30,828 bases of DNA from Microscillaceae bacterium (lineage in GTDB: Bacteria > Bacteroidota > Bacteroidia > Cytophagales > Microscillaceae), in contig DMXI01000184.1 of NCBI GenBank assembly GCA_003483885.1, positions 1 through 30,828 on the forward strand, in the 5' to 3' direction. The notes beneath the pieces are model-generated. The model was given only the letters and a program-made list of their open reading frames with translations. It did no database searches and was not told the origin of the DNA. Shown here one piece after another: positions 22,926-30,828 of this stretch. The position numbers and the translations under genes were made by a program. Position 1 is the first letter of the stretch. Every line of letters begins with the position of its first letter.

Positions 22926-23330
22926 CTATGATGCCCCCTCTAAGTCTTTCTTTCTGGTTTTATGTTCCACAAGCCCCAACAACAAAGTGAAGACATACAC
23001 CCACAACACCCAGGAACATAGTACAACTGCTTGCTCAATCGTCAAGGTTGGAAAAAAAATAATGTGGTATTTCAAACAAAGTACATCGCAAAGCATTCCA
23101 GGCACTACCATAAATACTGCGCTTTTCATTCTTTGCTCGGTGGATAACTGAAAACGCTTAAAAACCCAATGAGTCAGGTAATATAAAACCGGGACTACTG
23201 CCAAATACAAAGAGATCATCACCATTGCATTATTCACTTGCAAAAAAACATGTCCCCAGAAACTAGAAGCCAGGGTAGCCATTAGAAATACCGAGAATCC
23301 AAACAATAAACTAAATTTCTTATAATTCAT
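22926..23330 (-). CDS. DUF5367-like small membrane protein
   Basis: A 134-residue integral membrane protein with four predicted helices (about 5-23, 34-56, 70-88 and 100-122). The pattern with MKSAVFMVVPGMLCDVLCL and a terminal SWVLWVYVFTLLLGL resembles the DUF5367 family from memory; function is unknown. It starts 67 bases after the Crp/Fnr regulator on the same strand and is probably co-transcribed with it, so it may be that regulator's target. Confidence 0.6.
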   Translation of the reverse strand: MNYKKFSLLFGFSVFLMATLASSFWGHVFLQVNNAMVMISLYLAVVPVLYYLTHWVFKRFQLSTEQRMKSAVFMVVPGMLCDVLCLKYHIIFFPTLTIEQAVVLCSWVLWVYVFTLLLGLVEHKTRKKDLEGAS

Positions 23331-23397
23331 AATTCAATTATACTTTGGTTATGAATTCGAAATTAGCTATTGAAGTGCAAGAATTTATTGACAAAAG

Positions 23398-23979
23398 TTA
23401 AGAAGCATTTTGAGTGATTCGTTTTCTTATCCTACTGAGGCTTTCGGGTTTTACACCAATATAACTAGCCAATTGGTACAAGGGAACCCTTTGTAATAAA
23501 GTAGGTTGATTTTTCATCAAATTCAAATACCGTTTTTCTGGACTTGAAATGATATAAGAAGACAACATTTCCTGATAATTTCCCAATTCCTGCTCTAATA
23601 CTATCCGAGCAAAAGACTCCAATTTTGGGAATTTCGCAAGTAAATCTTGTTCGATATGATAGGGAACCAATGCCAAACAACAGTTTTCAACACATTCTAA
23701 ATAATGGTTAGAAGGTTCTTTTTTGGTAAAACTTCTCATAGAAGTAATGAATTGGTTTTCGGTATAAAAAAAGGTCGTCTTCTCTTCTCCATCAACCAAA
23801 TAATACAACCTTACACAACCTTCTAAGTTAAAATACGACACATCGGAAATAGCGCCTTCTTTTAACAACAACTCCCCTTTTTCATATGCTTTGATTTGTA
23901 TGAGCGATGAAATCACCTCTATTGCTTCTTGATCAAGTCGAATAAAACTTGAAATATGTTCAATCAATTTATGTATCAT
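23398..23979 (-). CDS. Crp/Fnr-family transcriptional regulator
   Basis: A 193-residue regulator with an N-terminal cyclic-nucleotide-binding-type beta-roll (about 20-120: YEKGELLLKEGAISDVSYFN, GCVRLYYLVDGEEKTTFFY) and a C-terminal winged helix (about 150-190: SPEKRYLNLMKNQP, QLASYIGVKPESLSRIRKRI). This is the Bacteroidetes Crp/Fnr subtype in which the cAMP-contact Arg-Ser of E. coli CRP is not evident, so the ligand is unknown. No Fnr-type iron-sulfur cysteine cluster is present. It leads a probable two-gene unit with the DUF5367-like protein. Confidence 0.85.
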   Translation of the reverse strand: MIHKLIEHISSFIRLDQEAIEVISSLIQIKAYEKGELLLKEGAISDVSYFNLEGCVRLYYLVDGEEKTTFFYTENQFITSMRSFTKKEPSNHYLECVENCCLALVPYHIEQDLLAKFPKLESFARIVLEQELGNYQEMLSSYIISSPEKRYLNLMKNQPTLLQRVPLYQLASYIGVKPESLSRIRKRITQNAS

Positions 23980-24145
23980 TTTTTACTTATTAAACGATTG
24001 TCATTCCTTAAATCACTGGATCAGGTTCTTATTTGATATTTTCTGCCTCTGTTCCTGGCTTCTTATAATAATATTTGTGGTAAACATTATTTTACTATAT
24101 TTCTGTCACAAAAAATAACTAAACCACCTACACTTCCCAAAAACT

Positions 24146-24682
24146 ATGATTTTAACCATTGTCATTGCCCTTGCTTGTTGGATTTATGCCTTTTATTGTC
24201 TTGCTACCCAAAGCAAAACTGCCAATGTTATCAGAGGATTTGGAGGCTTTGTGTTAGCAGTGATTATATTTTATGGGCTGCCTGTTTTGAACGAGAACCA
24301 CCCTGAACTTCCTTATGTACAGGCCTATGTCATCACATTAATTGCAGGCTGTATACTCACCATCTTTTTCTTTTTTCTGGATAAATCTCACCCACATATT
24401 ACCAAACGGTTGTTGAAAGTTGTTCAGGCGATTTATAGATTTCTTACAAAAGTAGAACAAGTCGCTGGAGCCATTTTAACTTATGGTTTGATGGTTTTGA
24501 TTATAGCCGCTATTATGTTGATTCTTTATTTCTTTGCCCCTAGAAATGTGCTTATAATTGGAGGGGTATTGTTGGGGATAGTCGGAATTATATTGGGTGT
24601 AAGACGCTATCGGCAAAAGCGCGCAATCAAGTCAGTACAGACTAGGGATGATCCATTGATAGAAGAAGAGATTTCAGAGTAA
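24146..24682 (+). CDS. Five-helix membrane protein, unknown function
   Basis: A 178-residue hydrophobic protein with predicted membrane helices at about 1-20, 29-48, 58-77, 106-130 and 133-152, then a basic RRYRQKRAIK segment and an acidic tail ending EEEISE. No family was recognised. The stop codon is one base from the stop of the convergent lipoprotein gene, leaving no room for a terminator between them, so the two transcripts probably overlap. Confidence 0.55.
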   Translation: MILTIVIALACWIYAFYCLATQSKTANVIRGFGGFVLAVIIFYGLPVLNENHPELPYVQAYVITLIAGCILTIFFFFLDKSHPHITKRLLKVVQAIYRFLTKVEQVAGAILTYGLMVLIIAAIMLILYFFAPRNVLIIGGVLLGIVGIILGVRRYRQKRAIKSVQTRDDPLIEEEISE

Positions 24683-24683
24683 C

Positions 24684-25235
24684 TCAGTATTCCTTCATTT
24701 GTATCAGCCCTTTAGAGTTAATTTTACAATATCTATTCAGTGAAACCCCCGCTCTTTCATCACTGGTTACAGGCTCCATTTTCGTTTTTGAAATCAAATC
24801 AATTTTTGTTTTCAGACTTAGGTTACAATTGTGTTCATAAGATATCCCTCCCAAGCGAGTGACTCCTACTGCTCCTAACACTTTGTCTGCAATTGCTTTA
24901 CCTGTTTGTGCGTTGTAAACAACCAAATGGATATTGTAATAAAGTGCGTGATTTTGGAAATATAAAAATGCGATCAAACCATCGTTCACCACCCAATACC
25001 CAAAATTTTGCGTATATCCTGGCTCCGTGTTCTCTGTGGCTAGTTTTGATAATTCCTGACTGGTAAAAGTTACAGGCCAAGCCAGTTTTTTTGTCTTGGC
25101 CATCAATTGCTGGAGATTTGGGGCAATCATTGATTTAGTGGATGAGGCCTCTTGCTCACTTTGGGGAGAAGTGTCATTACAGGCGGTCAATAAAACACTT
25201 GTTGCTATACTAATAATGAGTACTTTATATATCAT
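24684..25235 (-). CDS. Lipoprotein downstream of the LRR gene
   Basis: A 183-residue protein with a clear lipoprotein signal (MIYKVLIISIATSVLLTAC, Cys19), then a Ser/Gln/Glu-rich spacer and a beta-rich domain without a recognised family. It begins 30 bases after the stop codon of the giant LRR protein on the same strand with no terminator between, so it is probably the second gene of that operon and may act with it at the cell surface. Three further cysteines lie in the domain (NCNLS and YCKIN among them) and could form a disulfide. Confidence 0.6.
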   Translation of the reverse strand: MIYKVLIISIATSVLLTACNDTSPQSEQEASSTKSMIAPNLQQLMAKTKKLAWPVTFTSQELSKLATENTEPGYTQNFGYWVVNDGLIAFLYFQNHALYYNIHLVVYNAQTGKAIADKVLGAVGVTRLGGISYEHNCNLSLKTKIDLISKTKMEPVTSDERAGVSLNRYCKINSKGLIQMKEY

Positions 25236-25265
25236 TATTGTTTTATTTTGTGTAGGAGTAGGTGC

Positions 25266-28200
25266 TTAATCAAACTCAATTTTACAATTAGGGAGTTGAC
25301 GCTGAAGTTTATCTTGCTCTTTAAAGTTTATATTATTTCCACCCAAAGCCAAATTTTTTAATTTTTGCAAACGACTTATTTTTTTGGGAAGCGTTGTTAG
25401 CCTATTATATCCTAATATCAAATCTCTTAGATTAATTAAACGGCTTACTTCAGTAGAAACGCCTGTCAATTGATTGTCAAAAAAATCTAAATACTGCAAG
25501 TTTAATAAGTTGCAAACCTCTACCGGAAACTTAGTAAAATAATTAGCCCCTAAGTATAACGCTCTCAAAAGCGGCATATCGGCTATAACAGGCAATGACG
25601 AAAGTTGATTATTTCCCAAGTCTAACACCTGTAATTGAGGCAATTTGCTTATTGCCTTAGGAAAATGCGCGAATCTATTTCCTCTAAGATTTAGTTCTTG
25701 TAACTTAGTTAGCTTACCTATCTCTTGGGGCAATGAAGTAATACGGTTGTTCACTTCGGTGGGAGCAAAAGCTCCTAAAATGAGGTGCTCCAGATTCTTA
25801 AGTTGCCCTATCTCTTTTGGAACAGAGATAAGGCGATTATTGGCTAATCTTAAATTTTTCAGGCGAATTAGTTTTCCTAAGCCTTTAGGAAAAGACGTTA
25901 AACGATTATCATCCAAGTTCAGCTCTATCAAATTCTGTAATCGCTTTACAGACTTAGGCAACCCCGAGATCCTATTCTCATAAGTATCTACTTTGGTCTT
26001 TCCGATATATTCATAATCTGAATCGTCTACGTTATTCTCAATATTTAAAGTGCTCAACCATACCGAATCAGGAAGTGTAGGTATATAAACACCCAAATGT
26101 AGCTTCTCAAGATTAGTAAGTCGCCCAATATCCTCAACAAGAGAAGTTAAGCGATTTTCACCAAGGTATAATTCACGTAAATTTTTAAATTTTAAAATAG
26201 CTTTGGGAAATCGGGCGTAGCCTTGTTTCTCAAGGTTTAATATTTTTACTTGTTTAGGTTTTTTCAAGGCTTTTTTAATAGAAGTAAAAACAGTTTGATC
26301 AAAATCATATTGTGCTCGTGGGAATAGTTGCTTTATTTTCTGGTATTCACTTTTGGGTATAGGATTACCACTTAATATTAGGTCAATACTTTTTTTGAAA
26401 TTAGTAATGTCAGCAGGTAGTGATTGTATATTGTTACCTATTAGGTATAATTCCTGGAGGCGAGTCAAAGAAGTAAGTACTTTTGGAAAGGAGGTAAACT
26501 CATTATTGCTCAAATCTAACTGTATCAACGCCTTTAATTGCTTTACCTCCACGGGTAATTTGGTCAAAAGATTATTCTCTACATGCAAACTCCTCAGATT
26601 TACCAACCTTGCCACCTCGCTTGACACTGATGACAACTGATTATGATTAAGGTATAAGGTTTGTAACCCTTTCAATTGCTCTATCCCTTCAGGAAATAGC
26701 TGCAATTTGTTGTGCGATACATACAACTCTTCTAATTTCTTTAATGCCTGTATTTCCAAAGGCAATGAGGTCAAATGATTGTTATCCAAACCCAAAACCT
26801 CCAACTGTTGAAGCTGGCCTATTGTGTTGGGCAATGAGGTGATGTTGTTATAATCTAAATTCAGTTTTTTTAAATTGCTTAATTGGCCCATTTCGGCTGG
26901 AAATACCACCAACTCATTGCTTTCTAAATCTAATTCTTCGAGTAATTGAAGCCCTCTCAATGTTTTTGGTAATCCTGCGATGTTATTATGTGATAAGTCT
27001 AATGTTTTCAACAAACGAAGATTACCTAATGATGGAGGAATGGAAGTAATCAGATTGTCATATAAGATAAGTTTTCTTAATTTAGTAAGCTTGCCAAAAC
27101 TATGAGGGATCACTCTAGATTTATTATCTGCAAGAATCAAGACCTCTAAGTTTACTAAACCACCTATTTCGTTAGGAAATGCTTTGATACGGTTGATTGA
27201 TAAATTCAAAAAAGTCAAGTTCTCTAAAGCACCTATCTCTCGAGGCACCTCAGTCAGTAAGTTATTACCTATATCCAATACCTGAAGTTTTTTCAATCTA
27301 CCTATAGAAGCAGGAAGTGCCTTGAGTTGATTATGATATAAATAAAGTTCTTGTAAGTTACTTAAAGCTCCTATTTCATCGGGAAGTGAAGTTAATTGAT
27401 TACTACGTATAGAAAAAAGTGATAACTGAGTGCCTATACTAATCCATAATATTTTTAGTTTTTTAAGTTGCCCAATAGATTTAGGAAGTGTTTTTAAGTA
27501 ATTTCCATTCAGATTCAATACCTCCAAATGTTTTAGTTGTCCTATTTCTTCTGGCAATTGAGTCAGAAAGTTCAAGCTTAAATTAAGTTTTTTCAGGTTC
27601 TTAAACTGAAAGATTTCTTTTGGCAATTCCCTCAAGTTCTGCTCAGTCAGGTCCAGAGTTTTTACCTTGTGAGGAGTTTTAAGGGCATTTGCCAAAGAAT
27701 GAAATACAGAATCTTCGCCTTTGGAATTCCGTAAATCCTCAAACTCTAACATTACACTTTTTATGGAGTCTGGTTTTGTTTCATCGGAGGGGTTCTTCAA
27801 GTACTCACGACTAAATATCGTGTTCCTCATTCCCAATACTTCGCAATTCGGCAACCATTTTCTGATTTTGTCATAGTTATCTCGTGAGATAGAATTTTCT
27901 TTCAATCTCAACTCTTTGATATTTACCGACTCTACAAGTTCCTCTGGGATATATTCAATCTGAGTAATGAGGTGCAGCCTTCGCAAGTTCTTTAAGCGAC
28001 TAATGGCTTGAGGAATAAACTCAATTTGATTTTTGGATAAATCCAGGTATTGTAAACCAAGTAGTTGAGTAAGCTCATTTGGAAAAAGAGTAAGCTTATT
28101 TTCGTTTAATGTTAACTTTCGTAACTTTTTTAATGGAGCAATACCCTTAGATAAAGCTACCAATTGATTCTTATGCAACTCTAGTTCTTCTAAATTTTGT

Positions 28201-29489
28201 AAACCTCTTATTCCAGCAGGAAGCATCCGTAGTTTATTACCAGCAAGAAATAGTTTTTTAAGCCTTTTAAGTTTGCCTATACTGGAATCAATTGAGGAAA
28301 GTCCAGTGTAACTTATATCTAATTCACAGAGTTGCTTGAGTTGGGTCACTGCTTTAGGCAAAGAATCCATTTGGATACCCGCTAAATTCAGTATTTGTAG
28401 TTTCTGCAACTGCCCCATTTCTTTAGGAAGGGTTTCAATAGGATTTAAGACAAGATTTAGTGTTTTTAAGTTCTTGAGTTTACCCATTTCTTTAGGCAAA
28501 GAAGACAGGTTATTCCCTTTTAAATCTAATACTATCAGTTGTTTTAAACCTCCTATTCCTTTAGGTAAAGCTTTAATTTTATTATAACGCAATTTCAATT
28601 GTGTCAACCTTTTCAATTGGCCAACCTCTTGTGGCAAAGAAACTATCTGATTATCTACCAACATTAATTTCTCTAACCTTTTTAACTGGCCAATCTCTTT
28701 GGGCAAAGAAACAAGTCCACATTGCTTCATGCTTAATTCTTTCAGCCTTTTTAACTGGCCAATTTCTTTGGGCAAAGAAGCAAGCTCACATTGCTTTAGG
28801 TTTAATTTTTCTAGTTTTTTTAATTGCCCAATTTCTTTAGGTATCTCATTCAAGTCACAGCGATTTAAATTCAATTCTTGCAAATTTTTAAACCGTAAAA
28901 TTTCATTTGGAAGACTATGCAAATACTGTCCTTGAAGGCTGACAACCTTTACCGCATCTGGGTATACCATCGCCTTTTGTAATGAGGCAATGGTAGTCAC
29001 TTTTGAGATCGGTAAGCTGGGGGCTCCTATTACTTTACAATTTGGCAGCCACTTTCTAATCTGTTGATAAGTCTTTTCAGAGATAGGATTTCCACTCAAG
29101 TATAATCCTTTGAGGTTATGCAGTTTAGCAATGCTTTTAGGAAGCCTTGTTAGCTGATTATTTATCAAACTTAAACTCTCTAATTTTTTCAGATCACCTA
29201 TCTCACTTGGCAAAGAACGTAGTCTATTTGAATTGAAGTTCAGAAAAGTGAGCGTTTTTAATTGCTTGATCTTCTTAGGGATAGAGGTTATTTGAGTATA
29301 TGACAATTCTAAATATTGTAGCTTTTTTTGCAAAAAAACTTCCTTCGGAAATTCTTTAATATGAAGTCCATTAAGAAATAAATTCTCTACTTGTTTTACT
29401 TCCTTAGGCATTTGTTGCTGAGCAATGCCATTAAAGCCCAAACAAATAAGTAATAAAAATGTAAAGGAAAATTTAAAATGATAGGCCAT
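25266..29489 (-). CDS. Giant leucine-rich-repeat protein
   Basis: A 1407-residue exported protein. MAYHFKFSFTFLLLICLGFNGIAQ is a signal peptide; the frame is open 33 codons further upstream but without export features. Nearly all the rest is bacterial-type 23-residue LRR (LPxEIGxLxxLxxLxLxxN), roughly 50 units. The array is in four blocks split by three similar linkers (near 28930-29060, 27645-27870 and 26225-26340). Each block closes with a cap like YxxIRKWLPNC and restarts with a stretch like SLxxALKxPxxVKxLDL. The C-terminus repeats the cap (LQRQLPNCKIEFD) and has no sorting domain or anchor. Adjacent 69-base units at 28681, 28750 and 28819 are nearly identical, showing recent repeat expansion. 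A protein-binding surface or secreted role is inferred; the partner is unknown. A lipoprotein gene follows 30 bases later. Confidence 0.85.
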   Translation of the reverse strand: MAYHFKFSFTFLLLICLGFNGIAQQQMPKEVKQVENLFLNGLHIKEFPKEVFLQKKLQYLELSYTQITSIPKKIKQLKTLTFLNFNSNRLRSLPSEIGDLKKLESLSLINNQLTRLPKSIAKLHNLKGLYLSGNPISEKTYQQIRKWLPNCKVIGAPSLPISKVTTIASLQKAMVYPDAVKVVSLQGQYLHSLPNEILRFKNLQELNLNRCDLNEIPKEIGQLKKLEKLNLKQCELASLPKEIGQLKRLKELSMKQCGLVSLPKEIGQLKRLEKLMLVDNQIVSLPQEVGQLKRLTQLKLRYNKIKALPKGIGGLKQLIVLDLKGNNLSSLPKEMGKLKNLKTLNLVLNPIETLPKEMGQLQKLQILNLAGIQMDSLPKAVTQLKQLCELDISYTGLSSIDSSIGKLKRLKKLFLAGNKLRMLPAGIRGLQNLEELELHKNQLVALSKGIAPLKKLRKLTLNENKLTLFPNELTQLLGLQYLDLSKNQIEFIPQAISRLKNLRRLHLITQIEYIPEELVESVNIKELRLKENSISRDNYDKIRKWLPNCEVLGMRNTIFSREYLKNPSDETKPDSIKSVMLEFEDLRNSKGEDSVFHSLANALKTPHKVKTLDLTEQNLRELPKEIFQFKNLKKLNLSLNFLTQLPEEIGQLKHLEVLNLNGNYLKTLPKSIGQLKKLKILWISIGTQLSLFSIRSNQLTSLPDEIGALSNLQELYLYHNQLKALPASIGRLKKLQVLDIGNNLLTEVPREIGALENLTFLNLSINRIKAFPNEIGGLVNLEVLILADNKSRVIPHSFGKLTKLRKLILYDNLITSIPPSLGNLRLLKTLDLSHNNIAGLPKTLRGLQLLEELDLESNELVVFPAEMGQLSNLKKLNLDYNNITSLPNTIGQLQQLEVLGLDNNHLTSLPLEIQALKKLEELYVSHNKLQLFPEGIEQLKGLQTLYLNHNQLSSVSSEVARLVNLRSLHVENNLLTKLPVEVKQLKALIQLDLSNNEFTSFPKVLTSLTRLQELYLIGNNIQSLPADITNFKKSIDLILSGNPIPKSEYQKIKQLFPRAQYDFDQTVFTSIKKALKKPKQVKILNLEKQGYARFPKAILKFKNLRELYLGENRLTSLVEDIGRLTNLEKLHLGVYIPTLPDSVWLSTLNIENNVDDSDYEYIGKTKVDTYENRISGLPKSVKRLQNLIELNLDDNRLTSFPKGLGKLIRLKNLRLANNRLISVPKEIGQLKNLEHLILGAFAPTEVNNRITSLPQEIGKLTKLQELNLRGNRFAHFPKAISKLPQLQVLDLGNNQLSSLPVIADMPLLRALYLGANYFTKFPVEVCNLLNLQYLDFFDNQLTGVSTEVSRLINLRDLILGYNRLTTLPKKISRLQKLKNLALGGNNINFKEQDKLQRQLPNCKIEFD
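28681..28887 (-). repeat. Recently expanded 69-base LRR units
   Basis: Three consecutive 69-base units (starting at 28681, 28750 and 28819 on the plus strand) share TTTAACTGGCCAAT and TTTGGGCAAAGAA with few differences in the first two and more in the third. At protein level they encode LPKEIGQLKRL followed by KQCGLVSLPKEIGQLK. This is the freshest duplication in the array. Confidence 0.6.
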
Positions 29490-29637
29490 AAAATACTGAG
29501 TAATCTTTATGTTGTATTGATCCCTCAAAGAAAGAAGAAAACATCCAAAGACCATTGGATACATAATGCAAAAACTTGGGCAAATCAATCATTTTATACA
29601 GCAGATCACTTAATCCTTGCCCTAAGGCTAGATGGGC

Positions 29638-29665
29638 AAAAAAAATACCCACCAAATAGTGGGTA
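29638..29665 (-). terminator. Rho-independent terminator of mgsA
   Basis: On the minus strand TACCCAC (29665-29659) pairs with GTGGGTA (29652-29646) around a six-base loop, followed by eight T residues (29645-29638). It lies 40 bases after the mgsA stop codon and separates mgsA from the LRR gene. Confidence 0.8.
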
Positions 29666-29704
29666 CCAATTAATTTTTCAGAAATAATACCAAGTCTTTA
29701 TTTT

Positions 29705-30082
29705 CTAAACCTCCCCTTCTTCCACCATTCCCCGCAACATAAACTTCGCCGAAGCAGGGTTAGTAGCCAACGGGATATTATACAAATCGCAAATGCGCAA
29801 CAACATTTGCACATCAGGTTCATGTGGATGTTTGCCCAAAGGATCACGAAAAAAAATCACGGCACACAATTGTTTTTCAGCAGCCATAGCGGCAATCTGA
29901 GCATCTCCTCCCATAGGGCCTGAAAGTTTAGCTTCTACTTCATAACCAGCCTGATGCACATGTTTGCCAGTGGTACCTGTGGCAATCAATTGTACCCGGC
30001 TCAGAGCTTCTTCGTTTTCTTTCAGGAAATGAACCATTTCGGGTTTGCGTCCGTCATGCGCAATGATCGCTATTTTTTTCAT
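29705..30082 (-). CDS. mgsA: Methylglyoxal synthase
   Basis: A 125-residue cytoplasmic enzyme converting dihydroxyacetone phosphate to methylglyoxal and phosphate, a bypass of lower glycolysis used under phosphate shortage or carbon overload. The active site is complete by comparison with E. coli MgsA: IIAHD (His9, Asp10), the phosphate-binding ATGTTGKH (34-41), SGPMGGD with the catalytic Asp60 (E. coli Asp71), FFRDPL with Asp80 (Asp91), and PHEPD with His87 and Asp90 (His98, Asp101). YNIPLATNPASAKF matches the C-terminal family motif. The length is slightly shorter than E. coli because the N- and C-terminal tails are missing. A terminator follows. Confidence 0.95.
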   Translation of the reverse strand: MKKIAIIAHDGRKPEMVHFLKENEEALSRVQLIATGTTGKHVHQAGYEVEAKLSGPMGGDAQIAAMAAEKQLCAVIFFRDPLGKHPHEPDVQMLLRICDLYNIPLATNPASAKFMLRGMVEEGEV

Positions 30083-30096
30083 GGGTTTAAAAAGCT

Positions 30097-30156
30097 AATT
30101 ATTCAATGGTTCGGTGAATCTCCAAAATCGACGAAACACCAAACCATTGAACAATT
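30097..30156. repeat. Long inverted repeat between mgsA and the lipoprotein gene
   Basis: TTCAATGGTT (30102-30111) pairs with AACCATTGAA (30142-30151). The arms extend inward with GGTG/CACC (30113-30116, 30137-30140) and outward with AATT/AATT (30097-30100, 30153-30156) across single mismatches. The core resembles the hairpin at 18290-18339. It may terminate the lipoprotein transcript upstream of mgsA. Confidence 0.5.
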
Positions 30157-30166
30157 CATTGAGTAA

Positions 30167-30568
30167 TTACTTCAAAATCATTTCTTTTCGTGCCTTCAGG
30201 TTGCCCTTATGGGTCACCACATACACATAAAACAACCCCTTCTTTATTCTGGGGTATTTGGTAAAGTCTATAGTATGACTCATTTCCCCATTGGCATCTT
30301 CAATTTGCTCACTCACCAAACCCACGCCGTTTACATCGGTTACCGAAATACTCACATTTTCTTTTTGAGGTAATTTAAATTTCAAGACGGCATTTTTATT
30401 CAGCTCACTCACCGCTATCTCGGTTATTTCGGGTTGGTTAGGGGGAGGAGGAGGTGTTTTTTTAGTAGCCGTAGTATCCTCTGTTGTGGTAGTTTCTTTG
30501 GTTTTATCATTGCCACAGCTTGCCAGCAACACCACCAACACCAATGTCAGATATAGATAATTTTTCAT
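30167..30568 (-). CDS. Lipoprotein with sorting-domain-like beta fold
   Basis: A 133-residue lipoprotein: MKNYLYLTLVLVVLLASC gives Cys18, followed by a Thr/Glu/Lys-rich spacer and five prolines. The last 80 residues (VSISVTDVNGVGLVSEQI, SHTIDFTKYPRIKKGLFYVY and KGNLKARKEMILK) follow the strand pattern of the type A C-terminal domain of type IX-secreted proteins (VxIxVyDxxG...GxYxxxI...KkixIk). Here it is fused directly to a lipid anchor with no passenger, so it is more likely a structural Ig-like module than a secretion signal. The ATG at 30568 is chosen because it begins the signal peptide; ten codons upstream are also open. Confidence 0.65.
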   Translation of the reverse strand: MKNYLYLTLVLVVLLASCGNDKTKETTTTEDTTATKKTPPPPPNQPEITEIAVSELNKNAVLKFKLPQKENVSISVTDVNGVGLVSEQIEDANGEMSHTIDFTKYPRIKKGLFYVYVVTHKGNLKARKEMILK

Positions 30569-30605
30569 ATACATTTTTCTGGATAATTCAATGTACACAG
30601 TTTTT

Positions 30606-30656
30606 CAAATAAGCTTATTTGGTTAGTCAGTTCATTGACCAATGCCTACAAATGTA
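30606..30656 (-). promoter_or_regulatory. -7 element and 16-base palindrome before the lipoprotein gene
   Basis: On the minus strand TACATTTG (30656-30649) is an exact TAnnTTTG element. Downstream of it, CAAATAAGCTTATTTG (30606-30621) is a perfect 16-base palindrome that would lie in the early transcribed region, 38 bases before the start codon. An operator or an mRNA hairpin are both possible. Confidence 0.4.
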
Positions 30657-30713
30657 AATTGCGTACTGTCTATAAATATTACAAACTACATAATTAGTAA
30701 AAAAATAAGATTT

Positions 30714-30828
30714 ATGCCATATATACTTGGAGGATTCAATGCTTTTATCTCCCTCATTTTTTGCTTGAATTCCTTTGGCTACCAGTTGTCCGAAAATGAA
30801 AATCGCAAACGCACAACTATTGTTTGTT
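30714..30828 (+). CDS. Possible 5' end of a gene running off the window
   Basis: From the ATG at 30714 the frame stays open for 38 codons to the window edge. It begins MPYILGGFNAFISLIFCLN and continues SFGYQLSENENRKRTTIV, which reads like a signal peptide followed by a polar mature start. The evidence is thin: only length, composition and position. Confidence 0.35.
   Translation, partial: MPYILGGFNAFISLIFCLNSFGYQLSENENRKRTTIVC

Noticed and set aside
28336..28935. Plus-strand frames opposite the LRR gene
   Set aside because: They repeat with the LRR period because they mirror it; no independent evidence.
1..30828. tRNA, rRNA, transposase or integrase genes
   Set aside because: Looked for by eye (cloverleaf ends, DDE or tyrosine-recombinase motifs in the proteins); none found, though a short RNA gene could be missed without a covariance search.

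Overview
The window looks like chromosomal DNA from a marine, Microscilla-like member of the Cytophagales (Bacteroidetes). The reasons are an AT-rich base composition with almost no Shine-Dalgarno sequences, several -7 elements of the Bacteroidetes form TAnnTTTG, many lipoproteins and Ser-Gln or Ala-Gln signal peptides, DUF2911 proteins, an integral-barrel/TolB-like giant, and a very large bacterial-type leucine-rich-repeat (LRR) protein. The genus is inferred from gene style, not proven. No rRNA, tRNA, transposase or integrase gene was seen.

Left part (1-3537): a gene-poor accessory region. It holds a MazG-type pyrophosphohydrolase, a short five-repeat CRISPR array with no cas genes, a perfect-stem palindromic repeat, a small hypothetical gene behind a palindrome and a hairpin-rich leader, and on the minus strand a 58-codon gene that looks like a double-glycine-leader peptide precursor with a Cys-Cys, hexaproline core.

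3538-8418: a membrane-anchored TPR/helix-turn-helix regulator whose two halves differ sharply in base composition, a zinc-metallopeptidase-like lipoprotein with a possible RNA switch in its leader, an HD-domain hydrolase resembling small (p)ppGpp hydrolases, and the first DUF2911-TPR protein, preceded by four TGTTAA boxes spaced exactly 11 bases apart.

8533-9685: a minus-strand arsenic-type cassette (ArsR repressor, then an exported arsenate-reductase-like phosphatase). Each gene has the same 16-base operator upstream. The cassette lies between two equal-length DUF2911 paralogues (7303 and 9856), suggesting a duplication flanking it.

11094-20487: mostly housekeeping or conserved genes on the plus strand: STAS/SpoIIAA-like protein, DUF1684 protein, GATase1-like protein, small lipoprotein, FAD oxidoreductase, a 1087-residue exported protein with degenerate peptidase, beta-propeller and barrel, a SpoU methyltransferase and glutamate dehydrogenase, ended by a strong terminator.

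20631-22884: four consecutive small membrane proteins that share topology and a C-terminal LW...FWxxYexxL signature. This tandem family matches nothing I recognise.

22926-30828: a Crp/Fnr regulator with a DUF5367-like membrane protein, a five-helix membrane protein, a lipoprotein downstream of the 1407-residue LRR protein (probably one operon), methylglyoxal synthase, a lipoprotein with a sorting-domain-like beta fold, and a possible gene start running off the right edge.
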